From the NCBI GenBank assembly GCA_004552395.1, contig SFOK01000005.1, forward strand, positions 1-38,851: 38,851 nt of DNA, given 5' to 3'. The notes under the pieces were generated by a model. That model saw nothing but the letters and a program-made list of their open reading frames with translations. It ran no database searches and was not told where the DNA came from. Source of the stretch: Bacteroidales bacterium (GTDB lineage Bacteria; Bacteroidota; Bacteroidia; Bacteroidales; Muribaculaceae). Shown here piece after piece: positions 32,024 through 38,851 of this stretch (position 1 is the stretch's first letter; each line of letters begins with the position of its first letter). Made by a program: the position numbers and the translations under genes.

Positions 32024-32070
32024 AGGGGCTGCGCCGGATCTCTGATTGCGGTTCAGCCCCTTGCTCTTTT
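32024..32070 (+). terminator. Terminator after the coiled-coil lipoprotein gene
   Basis: AGGGGCTG (32024-32031) pairs with CAGCCCCT (32054-32061) and is followed by TGCTCTTTT. The 22-nt loop is long, but position and T-run support a terminator. The next ATG follows within 20 bp, so some readthrough is likely if the next gene has no own promoter. Confidence 0.65.
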
Positions 32071-32085
32071 CCCAAAACAGCTTAT

Positions 32086-32721
32086 ATGAAACGCGCTTTA
32101 TACCCTCTCTTGGCCCTCGCGGTCCTCTCGTTGCTTCCTGCCTGCAAGCCCACCGAGAAGAACTATAAGGCGGCCTACGACCTCGCTCAGCGCCGCGAAC
32201 GCGACGACCTCGACGAAGAACTCTTCCGGAAGATGAAGCAGGAGGGGCTGCCCAAGATGGAGATCTTCGGTACCGACACACTCCGTGTCGCGCCCCGCGA
32301 GCCGCTCCTCATCTACTGGAATCCGGCCGTGAACGACACGCCGCAGGAGAACGGCCTCGGAGTGCCCCGCATCTACTCCCTGGTGATAGGGATATACCGC
32401 AACCCGGCCAACGCTCTCGCCCACGCCTCGCAATTCCTTCCTGACGGCGCAAATGCAGCGCAGATCAAGGGAGCTTCAGCAGCTCCCGGTAGTGCTTCGG
32501 TTTCCTCGGAGAGTGCTTCGGCTGCTCCCGGTATTGCTTCGGCTGCCTCGGGGCAGTTGTGGCTGCCGATGGTGCTTCGTAACCCGCTCGACGATATCTA
32601 CTACGTCAGTCTGGCCACCTCCGACACACTGAGCGCGCTCGTGCCGCAGCACAGAGAATTTCTCACCCGGGGCCTTCCCACCGTCGGCACCGACCGACCC
32701 CTTGTCCGCACCCGCCGCTGA
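32086..32721 (+). CDS. Lipoprotein with a SPOR-like domain interrupted by an Ala/Ser repeat
   Basis: A 211-residue lipoprotein (signal ending LPAC; Cys20), then KPTEKNYKAAYDLAQ, a start common to SPOR-domain lipoproteins of Bacteroidales. A SPOR-like alpha/beta pattern is visible in YSLVIGIYRNPANALAHASQF (98-118) and in DDIYYVSLATSDTLSALVPQHREF (169-192). Between them lies a low-complexity Ala/Ser/Gly/Pro insert (129-156) with imperfect repeats of ASAAPG. SPOR domains bind glycan strands lacking stem peptides, often at division sites; the assignment here rests on pattern only. It ends before the convergent low-complexity protein gene, with a shared terminator between. Confidence 0.65.
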   Translation: MKRALYPLLALAVLSLLPACKPTEKNYKAAYDLAQRRERDDLDEELFRKMKQEGLPKMEIFGTDTLRVAPREPLLIYWNPAVNDTPQENGLGVPRIYSLVIGIYRNPANALAHASQFLPDGANAAQIKGASAAPGSASVSSESASAAPGIASAASGQLWLPMVLRNPLDDIYYVSLATSDTLSALVPQHREFLTRGLPTVGTDRPLVRTRR

Positions 32722-32741
32722 TTCATTTCTTCAAACATGAA

Positions 32742-32785
32742 AATAGGCCTGCCGATTCTGGAGTTTCGGCAGGCCTATTGTTAAG
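32742..32785. terminator. Bidirectional terminator between convergent genes
   Basis: A perfect 14-bp stem (32742-32755 with 32766-32779) and a 10-nt loop, flanked by A-rich sequence on the left and TATTGTT on the right. It can end transcription of both the SPOR-like gene and the minus-strand gene. Confidence 0.85.
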
Positions 32786-32810
32786 ATAAAGTCTTTTGTG
32801 CAACGGGCTC

Positions 32811-34262
32811 TTAGTAGTCGTAGCCGTCGCCGTAGGTGAGGGTGGTGTAGTAGTTGGTGAGGCCGTTGTTGCCCAAACCGGGGCCGTACTGCAGCGTGAT
32901 GTAGCCTGTGTTGTTGCCGGCCCACCAGCTTGCGGTGGTGATTCCGTTATATGTGTTGGCCTGCACGGGCGCGCCGTAAGTGTTGACCAACTGGCGGTAG
33001 AGATTGTTGAAGCGCCACTGGTCGGGAGTCTGCGACCACGACTGGAACTGTGTGTTGCTCATCAGTCCGTCGGTATAGTAGACCGTAGTCTCGGGCCAGA
33101 TATAACCGAAGTGGCTCACATTGCCCAGATATACGGCGTTGTTGGCGTAGCCGAGTACATTGTATCCGCTGTTGAAGAGGGCGTTGATTCCGGCGTCGAT
33201 GAAGGAGCCGAAGGTGAGGCCCAGGATTGTGCCGATGGTGGGCACACCGTAGCTGACGTAGGTCACGCGCGGAGGCATGGGCGGGAAGTACATGGGCGGA
33301 CGGAAGGGATTCATGGGAGGAGCTCCCCAGTAACCGCCGTGGGGACGCGGGGGCCGGTAGTTGGGGCGGGCATAGTCGTAGTTGGGTCGCGGACCGGGAC
33401 GATAGGTGGTGCCGGGACGGCGGAGGCTGTTCTGTGCATGGTCGTGGTTGTAGCCGGGGCCGTCGGGACGGACGCTGTTGCCGCCGGGATTACCTCCGAA
33501 GTTGCCGTTGCCGTTGCCGGGATGTCCGTTGACGCCGGGACGACCGCCGTTGTTGTTGCCTGAGTTGGAAGGCCTTACGTTGGTGGTCTGTTCGCCGGGA
33601 CGAACCACGGACGCTTTGTTTTCGTCAGACGCGGCGCTTACCCGGTTCGAGGGATGCACTGTGGTGTTGGCATTGTTAGGACGAGTAGTCGAAGTGCTCG
33701 TGTTGGGACGAACCGTAGAGGTGCTTGTGCTGGGACGAACCGAAGTGCTCGTGCTCGGACGGGCGGTTGTGGAGTTGCTCGGACGGACTGTCGTGGCGTT
33801 GTTGGAGCGAACCGTGTTGTTGTTGCGGCTCGGTGTCACGGTCTGACGGGTTGAGGTCGATGTCTGCCGTGTCGAGGTCGAGTTGCTCGGACGGACTGTC
33901 GTGGCGTTGTTGGAGCGAACCGTGTTGTTGCTGCGTGTCGGTGTAGCTGTCTGGCGCTGAGTCGATGTGTTGCTGCGCTGAACTGACTGCCGCGACGACG
34001 CATTGCTCTGGCGTGCTGATGACGCATTGCTCTGGCGGACCGAAGACGAGCTGCGTACTGATGAAGAGCTGCGGACCGAGGATGGGTTGCTCTGGCGGAC
34101 CGAGGATGGGTTGCTCTGGCGGGCCGGGGATGAGCTGTGCTGAGTAGCCTGACGTGTGGTTGTGGATCTCGAACCGGATGATCCGGGGCGCTGGCCGAAG
34201 CCGGATGCCGGCATTATCATGGCTCCCGCTAAAACGAGAGGAAGGAATAAGCTTCTTTTCAT
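32811..34262 (-). CDS. Secreted Ser/Thr/Asn/Arg-rich repeat protein with a conserved-looking C-terminal domain
   Basis: A 483-residue protein with a signal peptide (MKRSLFLPLVLAGAMIMPASGFG). Residues 25 to about 250 are low complexity: first RQSNPSSV/RSSSSV units, then repeating blocks of TVRPSNSTSTRQTSTSTRQ type and VRPSTSTS units. About 250-340 is Gly/Asn/Pro-rich. The last 140 residues look folded (VTYVSYGVPTIGTILGLTFG, GYIWPETTVYYTDG, WWAGNNTGYITLQYGPG). No family recognised; function unknown. The start at 34262 places the signal peptide at the N-terminus. The basic, Ser/Thr-rich half could be glycosylated or bind nucleic acid or glycans, but nothing proves it. Confidence 0.72.
   Translation of the reverse strand: MKRSLFLPLVLAGAMIMPASGFGQRPGSSGSRSTTTRQATQHSSSPARQSNPSSVRQSNPSSVRSSSSVRSSSSVRQSNASSARQSNASSRQSVQRSNTSTQRQTATPTRSNNTVRSNNATTVRPSNSTSTRQTSTSTRQTVTPSRNNNTVRSNNATTVRPSNSTTARPSTSTSVRPSTSTSTVRPNTSTSTTRPNNANTTVHPSNRVSAASDENKASVVRPGEQTTNVRPSNSGNNNGGRPGVNGHPGNGNGNFGGNPGGNSVRPDGPGYNHDHAQNSLRRPGTTYRPGPRPNYDYARPNYRPPRPHGGYWGAPPMNPFRPPMYFPPMPPRVTYVSYGVPTIGTILGLTFGSFIDAGINALFNSGYNVLGYANNAVYLGNVSHFGYIWPETTVYYTDGLMSNTQFQSWSQTPDQWRFNNLYRQLVNTYGAPVQANTYNGITTASWWAGNNTGYITLQYGPGLGNNGLTNYYTTLTYGDGYDY
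33600..34140. repeat. Internal coding repeats of the low-complexity protein
   Basis: Several unit types recur. A block of about 57 bp around 33776-33832 recurs nearly exactly around 33887-33940 (core CGGACTGTCGTGGCGTTG). GTGCTCGTG/GGACGAAC units recur at 33680-33770. TTGCTCTGGCGGACCGA units recur at 34030-34110. The nested identical units point to recent expansion by slippage or unequal recombination. Confidence 0.75.
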
Positions 34263-34852
34263 AACCGTAGATTTTAAAGTGTTAAAATATAGGTTTGTAA
34301 TCTCCGGAGATCCCGTACCTCGGCGGTTTGTCTGCGCCGGGTTTTGGTATATCCTTTGTCTTATAGACACATTCTCGGGTCAAAAGTTTAATTATCGGAA
34401 TCATTATGGGGAATATGCGAAACACGTGAGGCGTCGGAAGCGGCTGTACAGGTGTGCTGCCCTGCGGGGCGAGCAGCCCATGGAGTCGGAGCTGGGAGTC
34501 GAGGCAGCTGCCGGGGCGGCTTCGATAATATGGTAATGGAAACCGAAAAAGTGGTCTTAAATGTTAAAATCGGCGAAAAATTAAGTTAAAATTTTCCGGA
34601 GGGTGAAAATTGCGCCCTCGTCAATAAATTTTGCGGCTTTTCAAAACGAGTTGGTCGGCACTGCTTTTCAAGCATGTTGTAAAACATGATAGTGAAGAAA
34701 CGACTCGATTTGCCCTCTTGTAATCCTATAATTGCCATTTCGGCCGTCATAATCCGACAATTTGCCACGATTTTTGATTCTTTCAGATTGTCCCGCAACA
34801 CTGTTTCTGCCTCCGGAAGCAAAGTCTGAAATGTTAAAATTTTCAATTTTTC
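34263..34852. other. Long intergenic region upstream of susC, no credible gene
   Basis: About 590 bp. The first part is mixed in composition; from 34540 to 34870 it is AT-rich with repeated GTTAAAAT strings (about 34563, 34583 and 34833). An 86-codon minus-strand frame (34586-34846) has no recognised motif and starts at the susC promoter; I do not call it. No anti-sigma factor or PUL regulator is present. Confidence 0.6.
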
Positions 34853-34882
34853 TTGGAGATTAAAATTAAACTGCTAATTTTG
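34853..34882 (+). promoter_or_regulatory. Bacteroidota-type promoter of susC
   Basis: TTG at 34853-34855 and TAATTTTG at 34875-34882 with a 19-bp spacer fit the -33/-7 pattern. Transcription would start near 34889, so the susC mRNA would carry a leader of about 385 nt. Confidence 0.72.
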
Positions 34883-34888
34883 TGTAAT

Positions 34889-35273
34889 TTTAGATGGTGT
34901 AAACAAATTTTAACGGCTCTCCGGAGCAGTTGAAAAAGTCGAGTTAATCTTCGGTCAAGTAATTGGCTGCTAACATTTTAGAAATCTAATCTGTGAGAAT
35001 TCCCCTCCAGTATCCGCGCCGGTGATCAATCCGCCGGCAGCAGGTTTCGGACAAAGGTGCCCCCGATAAGATCGGGACGCGACTGACCTAAAAGGCAAAA
35101 AATGCCCGGGTCCGACGACCCTACCGCAGAATAGGCCGGTGACGACAAAGGTCGTCGACAATTACAGCCGCAGCACAGGATGCAATAATCGATACGGCAC
35201 CTTCGCCGGCCGAAGCGGACTCGGAAGGACTGACAAAATTTTGATATCAATTATTCACTAAACTATTAAGAGT
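34889..35273 (+). promoter_or_regulatory. Long structured 5' leader of susC
   Basis: No ORF of note lies in this leader. Three small hairpins are visible: CCCGAT/ATCGGG (35062-35067 with 35071-35076), GACGAC/GTCGTC (35141-35146 with 35151-35156), and CTTCG/CGAAG around a GC loop near 35201-35215. The last 45 nt before the ATG are AT-rich and probably unstructured, favouring ribosome access. It matches no riboswitch class that I can recognise. Confidence 0.5.
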
Positions 35274-38200
35274 ATGAGAAAACTGTTCTTAACTTCAATG
35301 GCAGTTGTCGCTGTATGTTCCGCCTCTGTACAGGCGAGAACCGTACACGGTACTGTCGTTGATGCCGGTACCAACGAACCTCTGGTGGGCGTCTCGGTAT
35401 TGCCTATCGGCGGCGGCAACGGTGCTGCGACAAACATCGACGGTAAGTTCACACTGAACCTTCCCGACAATGTCACCTCAGCCCAGTTTACTTACGTAGG
35501 CTACACTCCTCAGACCCTCAAACTGACCTCCGGCATGACCGTGCACATGGCAGCCGAGACTTCCACACTTCAGGATCTGGTTGTGACCGCTTACGGTACA
35601 CAGACCAAAGAATCTCTTACCGGTTCCGTATCGGTGGTCGACTCCAAGCAGATCGAGGAGCGCCCCGTCACCACAGTCACTCAGGCCCTGGAGGGTAACG
35701 CCCCCGGTGTGCAGGTGAACGGTTCCACAGGCCAGCCCGGCGATGCTCCCTCTATCGTGATCCGCGGTGTGGGTACCGTCACAGGTAGTGCAGCTGTCTG
35801 CTACGTTGTGGACGGTGTCGTATTCAACGGTACAATCGCCGACCTGAACCCTAACGATATCGAATCGATCTCCGTGCTGAAGGATGCTGCTTCCTGCGCC
35901 CTCTACGGTGTGCGCGGTTCCAACGGTGTGGTTATGATCACCACCAAGAAAGCCACCAAGAAGGACCATGTGGATGTATCGCTCCAGATCCGCGAGGGTA
36001 TGTATACCCGCGGTCTCCCCGAGTACAACACTCTGGGCACCAACGACTGGATGGAGACCACATACCTGCAGGCCCGCAACTACCTGATGGGATCCGCTCC
36101 CGGCACATATCCCACAGTAGAGGCAGCCAACGCCTTCCTTTCCGGCGGCGGTCTTATCAACGAGATCCTGAAAGGCAACAACATCTATAACCTCCCGGCC
36201 GACCAGCTCTTCAACCTTGACGGTAAGCTCATGGGCCAGGTGCTCCCCGGCTACACCGACCTCGACTGGTGGGACGCCATCTCACGCACAGGTCTCCGCC
36301 AGGAATATAACCTCAACGTGGCAGCCGCTTCCGACGCTTACGACATGTTCGCATCCATCGGTTACCTCAACGAGAAAGGTTATCTGATGCGTTCCGACTT
36401 CGAGCGTTATTCAGCCCGTTTCAATGTCAATGTGCAGCCCACAAGTTACTTTAAATTCGGTGTGAACCTCTCAGCTGCCGTGCAGGATTCAGAATACAAC
36501 GACAACGCAGGCACAAGTACGGTCGTGAATCCCTTCGCCACCATGTTTTACGCTCCTATTTATCCGTACTACGCTCACAATGAGGATGGCAGCATCATAT
36601 ATAAGGACGGCAAGCCCGAGTGGAACATGGCCGGTCGCAACGGCGACCGCCGCAACATAGGTTTCGAGCTTCGCAAGAACTTCGACAACTACGAGCGCAA
36701 TGTCATCGACGCCAACGTTTACGGTACCGCAATCATCCCCTACGGTTTCGAGCTGACATTCCGTGCCAACATGAACCGACAGATGGCTTCCTACAAGAGC
36801 TATGCCAACAACATCCTCGGTGATGCAGCCCAGATCGGCCGCCTCTCCGTAGAAGACGATCAGATCCGCTCGCACACCTTCCAGCAGATGCTCACCTGGA
36901 ACCACGATTACGGCACAAACTCCGAGCACCATGTCGACGCTCTTCTCGGCCACGAGAACTCTCAGCGCCGCGAGGCTTACGACGCAGTCACAGTCGAGAA
37001 CCAGAACGAGGACAACTTCTACGCTATCTCCAACTTCGACCAGATCACAAGCCAGCCTTCCGGCTTCTACGGTGAGAGCCGCATCGAGTCTTATCTGGCA
37101 CGCGCTCGCTACAACTATATGCAGAAATACTTCTTCGAGGCTTCTATCCGCCGCGACGGTTCCGACCGCTTCGCCAAAGACAACCGCTGGGGTACATTCT
37201 GGTCAGTCGGCGGTGCCTGGGTTATCTCCAAAGAGAACTTCATGCACACAATCGACTGGGTCGACTTCCTGAAACTCCGCGCATCTTACGGTACGGTGGG
37301 TAACTACCTGTCAGCTCCCGCACAGAGCTACGCTTCTCTCTACGCCTTCTACAACGGCATGTCGAACTTCACATCCGCAATCCGTGTGACACAGGGTAAC
37401 CCCAACCTGAAATGGGAGGCCCAGAAGACTCTCGATATCGCCCTGGAAGGTAACCTCTTCAACAACCGACTCAACTTCAGCGTCGGCTACTTCGACAAGC
37501 GTTCCTCAGATCTTATCTTCAAAGTGAACCCGCCCGCATCGGCCGGTGTGCAGATCTTCTCCGCTTCCAACAGCTCAATGTCGACTCCCGTCAACATCGG
37601 CGCCATGTCCAACCACGGCTGGGAAATCTCGCTTAACGGTACTGTCTTCGAGAATCAGAACGTAACAGTAGACTTCGGCCTCGACATGACATTCCTCAAG
37701 AACACCGTGAAAGGTCTGCCTTATGGCGGCAAAGACCTCTCCAACGGTCTGCAGCGCCTCTCGGAAGGCCGCTCCCTCTACGAGTGGTACACATTCCACT
37801 ACGCAGGTGTGGATCAGCTTACCGGTAAGGCTCTCTACGACTTCAACAAGGACGACTTCAACTATTACTACACTTCGCTCCGCAACCGCACGCCCCAGGA
37901 AATCGACGAACTCTGGACCAAGCAGCTCACAGACGGTCTTGAAAGCGGACAGATTCTCAAGATCAATGACAAGTACTACACTACTGAGACCGCACTGGCC
38001 ACTTACCGTTGGAACGGAACGGGCATGCCTACCGTCTACGGTTCGTTCGGTCCCAACGTAAGCTGGAAAGGGATCCACTTCGGTATGCTCTTCACCTACA
38101 GCCTCGGCGGCAAAGTCTTCGACGCTACCTACCAGAAACTGATGTCAGTATCCACCTACACCAACGCTATGCACGAGGATGTGCTCAAGAGCTGGAACGG

Positions 38201-38549
38201 CGCTCCCGCCGGTATGACAGCCGACAGCCCCAACCGCATCGACCCCAACGGTGTGCCTATGATCGACCCGGCCCGCTCGGAAACCAACAACGCCTCCTCC
38301 GACCGCTTCCTCACAACGGCTAACTGGCTGGTACTGAAAAACATCAACATCTCTTACGATCTTCCCAAGAACTGGGTACGCGCCATCAAGCTGCAGAACG
38401 TCAACCTCGGCTTCTCATGCGACAATCTCTTTATCGTGGCAGGCCGCAAGGGTCTCAACCCGCAGCAGACATGGTCAGGCCAGCAGAGCAACGAAGGTAC
38501 ATTCGTGCCCTCACGCGTGTTCTCCTTCCAGCTCACAGCCCGCTTCTGA
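35274..38549 (+). CDS. SusC/RagA family TonB-dependent outer-membrane transporter
   Basis: A 1091-residue SusC-like protein with a signal peptide (MRKLFLTSMAVVAVCSASVQA), a carboxypeptidase-D-like regulatory domain (about 22-95; VHGTVVDAGTNEPLVGVSV), a TonB-dependent plug domain (about 105-225; LQDLVVTAYGTQTKESLTGSV, then LYGVRGSNGVVMITTKK) and a large beta-barrel ending in FSFQLTARF with a terminal Phe. These transporters pull glycan oligomers or peptides through the outer membrane with energy from TonB-ExbBD, under a SusD lid. The substrate cannot be inferred because no glycoside hydrolases lie in view. The ORF uses a narrow set of codons, consistent with high expression. susD follows after 43 bp. 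Confidence 0.97.
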   Translation: MRKLFLTSMAVVAVCSASVQARTVHGTVVDAGTNEPLVGVSVLPIGGGNGAATNIDGKFTLNLPDNVTSAQFTYVGYTPQTLKLTSGMTVHMAAETSTLQDLVVTAYGTQTKESLTGSVSVVDSKQIEERPVTTVTQALEGNAPGVQVNGSTGQPGDAPSIVIRGVGTVTGSAAVCYVVDGVVFNGTIADLNPNDIESISVLKDAASCALYGVRGSNGVVMITTKKATKKDHVDVSLQIREGMYTRGLPEYNTLGTNDWMETTYLQARNYLMGSAPGTYPTVEAANAFLSGGGLINEILKGNNIYNLPADQLFNLDGKLMGQVLPGYTDLDWWDAISRTGLRQEYNLNVAAASDAYDMFASIGYLNEKGYLMRSDFERYSARFNVNVQPTSYFKFGVNLSAAVQDSEYNDNAGTSTVVNPFATMFYAPIYPYYAHNEDGSIIYKDGKPEWNMAGRNGDRRNIGFELRKNFDNYERNVIDANVYGTAIIPYGFELTFRANMNRQMASYKSYANNILGDAAQIGRLSVEDDQIRSHTFQQMLTWNHDYGTNSEHHVDALLGHENSQRREAYDAVTVENQNEDNFYAISNFDQITSQPSGFYGESRIESYLARARYNYMQKYFFEASIRRDGSDRFAKDNRWGTFWSVGGAWVISKENFMHTIDWVDFLKLRASYGTVGNYLSAPAQSYASLYAFYNGMSNFTSAIRVTQGNPNLKWEAQKTLDIALEGNLFNNRLNFSVGYFDKRSSDLIFKVNPPASAGVQIFSASNSSMSTPVNIGAMSNHGWEISLNGTVFENQNVTVDFGLDMTFLKNTVKGLPYGGKDLSNGLQRLSEGRSLYEWYTFHYAGVDQLTGKALYDFNKDDFNYYYTSLRNRTPQEIDELWTKQLTDGLESGQILKINDKYYTTETALATYRWNGTGMPTVYGSFGPNVSWKGIHFGMLFTYSLGGKVFDATYQKLMSVSTYTNAMHEDVLKSWNGAPAGMTADSPNRIDPNGVPMIDPARSETNNASSDRFLTTANWLVLKNINISYDLPKNWVRAIKLQNVNLGFSCDNLFIVAGRKGLNPQQTWSGQQSNEGTFVPSRVFSFQLTARF

Positions 38550-38592
38550 TGCAAGAGCAAAAGCTTAATTTAAACTTAAAAAGAACAATTTT

Positions 38593-38851
38593 ATGAAGAC
38601 CAACAAATATATCAACGGTATCGCAGTGGCAATGCTGGGTCTTGGCTTGGGCTCTTGCGCGAGCGACTACCTGGACACTCCCCAGCACGGTAATGTGAAT
38701 GCCGACGAAATTTGCAAGACCACAGAGCTTGCCCATCAGGCTGCAGTCGGTGCATGCCAAGGCCTCTCCGGTGTCTGGGAATACGATCTCCTGTATCAGT
38801 TCCTCGGCTCAGGCGGTGAGACTGCTCTCTCTACCTTCTACGGTGAGTATG
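38593..38851 (+). CDS. SusD/RagB family nutrient-binding lipoprotein (partial, cut by window end)
   Basis: The first 86 codons are present. The signal peptide ends GLGSC (lipidated Cys22), followed by ASDYLDTP, which matches the SusD start (C-x2-x-Y-L-D-x-P). It then continues with the TPR-like N-terminal helices (TELAHQAAVGACQGLSGVW). SusD sits on the cell surface and forms a hinged lid over SusC. The reading frame stays open to the end of the window. It begins 43 bp after susC and is surely in the same operon. Confidence 0.93.
   Translation, partial: MKTNKYINGIAVAMLGLGLGSCASDYLDTPQHGNVNADEICKTTELAHQAAVGACQGLSGVWEYDLLYQFLGSGGETALSTFYGEY

Noticed and set aside
32796..33563. 255-codon plus-strand frame opposite the low-complexity protein
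   Set aside because: Antisense frame whose Val/Gly/Ala richness mirrors the Asn/Pro/Tyr-rich coding strand.
34586..34846. 86-codon minus-strand frame upstream of susC
   Set aside because: No recognised motif, no convincing promoter, and it begins inside the susC promoter area in AT-rich DNA.
35041..35240. tRNA or known riboswitch in the susC leader
   Set aside because: The hairpins do not form a cloverleaf and no conserved riboswitch core is recognisable.

Overview
The window looks like chromosomal DNA of a gut-type member of the Bacteroidales, most likely in or near the Muribaculaceae. The family name is an inference; the order is well supported. Evidence: a SusC/SusD pair; Bacteroidota-type promoters (-7 box TAnnTTTG, several with a TTG about 20 bp upstream); a type IX secretion (T9SS) outer-membrane protein PorV with two proteins ending in T9SS-like sorting domains; Bacteroidales-restricted families (DUF6029, DUF6048, DUF6452, DUF4199, DUF5715); and a secreted bile-salt-hydrolase-like enzyme. 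I see no phage, transposase, integrase, CRISPR array, tRNA or rRNA.

Layout. 1-3 kb: end of rplU, rpmA with a clear terminator, a CvpA membrane protein. 1.2-4.7 kb: Fe-S assembly genes sufC-sufD-sufS, with sufB not in its usual place before sufC. 4.7-7.4 kb (minus): porV, ispF and a membrane-anchored GH25 lysozyme. 7.7-13.2 kb (plus): envelope cluster of a T9SS-exported thioredoxin-fold protein, a TlpA-like oxidoreductase, a DUF6029 beta-barrel, an Omp28-like lipoprotein with a CxxC motif, and a small T9SS-type protein. 13.5-16.4 kb: DegT-family sugar aminotransferase, AraC regulator, small basic Spy/CpxP-like periplasmic protein. 16.7-19.4 kb: tightly packed DUF5715, HAD phosphatase and aroB. 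19.4-22.6 kb (minus): DUF4199, polyprenyl-phosphate glycosyltransferase, DUF6452 and DUF6048, read from one promoter with a repeat-bearing leader. 23.2-26.6 kb: AI-2E-type transporter, an E. coli-type thymidine kinase, a UPF0597/CyuA cysteine desulfidase-like enzyme. 26.7-27.7 kb (minus): choloylglycine hydrolase family. 28-32.7 kb: PBP4-type carboxypeptidase, a Bacteroidales protein of unknown function, rsmI, two lipoproteins. 32.8-34.3 kb (minus): a secreted low-complexity Ser/Thr/Asn/Arg-rich protein. 35.3 kb to the end: SusC (complete) and SusD (cut by the window edge), behind a roughly 385-nt leader.

How the genes work together. Much of the window concerns the cell envelope: export across the outer membrane (PorV and its likely clients), thiol chemistry outside the cytoplasm (three CxxC proteins in a row beside an outer-membrane barrel), peptidoglycan cleavage (GH25, PBP4, possibly DUF5715) and glycan uptake (SusCD). 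The most interesting candidate system is the 7.7-13.2 kb cluster, which could be a redox relay spanning periplasm, outer membrane and cell surface; that is a hypothesis from gene content and motifs. Other points of note are the missing sufB, two independent in-frame tandem duplications across stop codons (sufC and the PBP4 gene), the repeat-bearing leader of the DUF4199 operon, and the long structured leader of susC.
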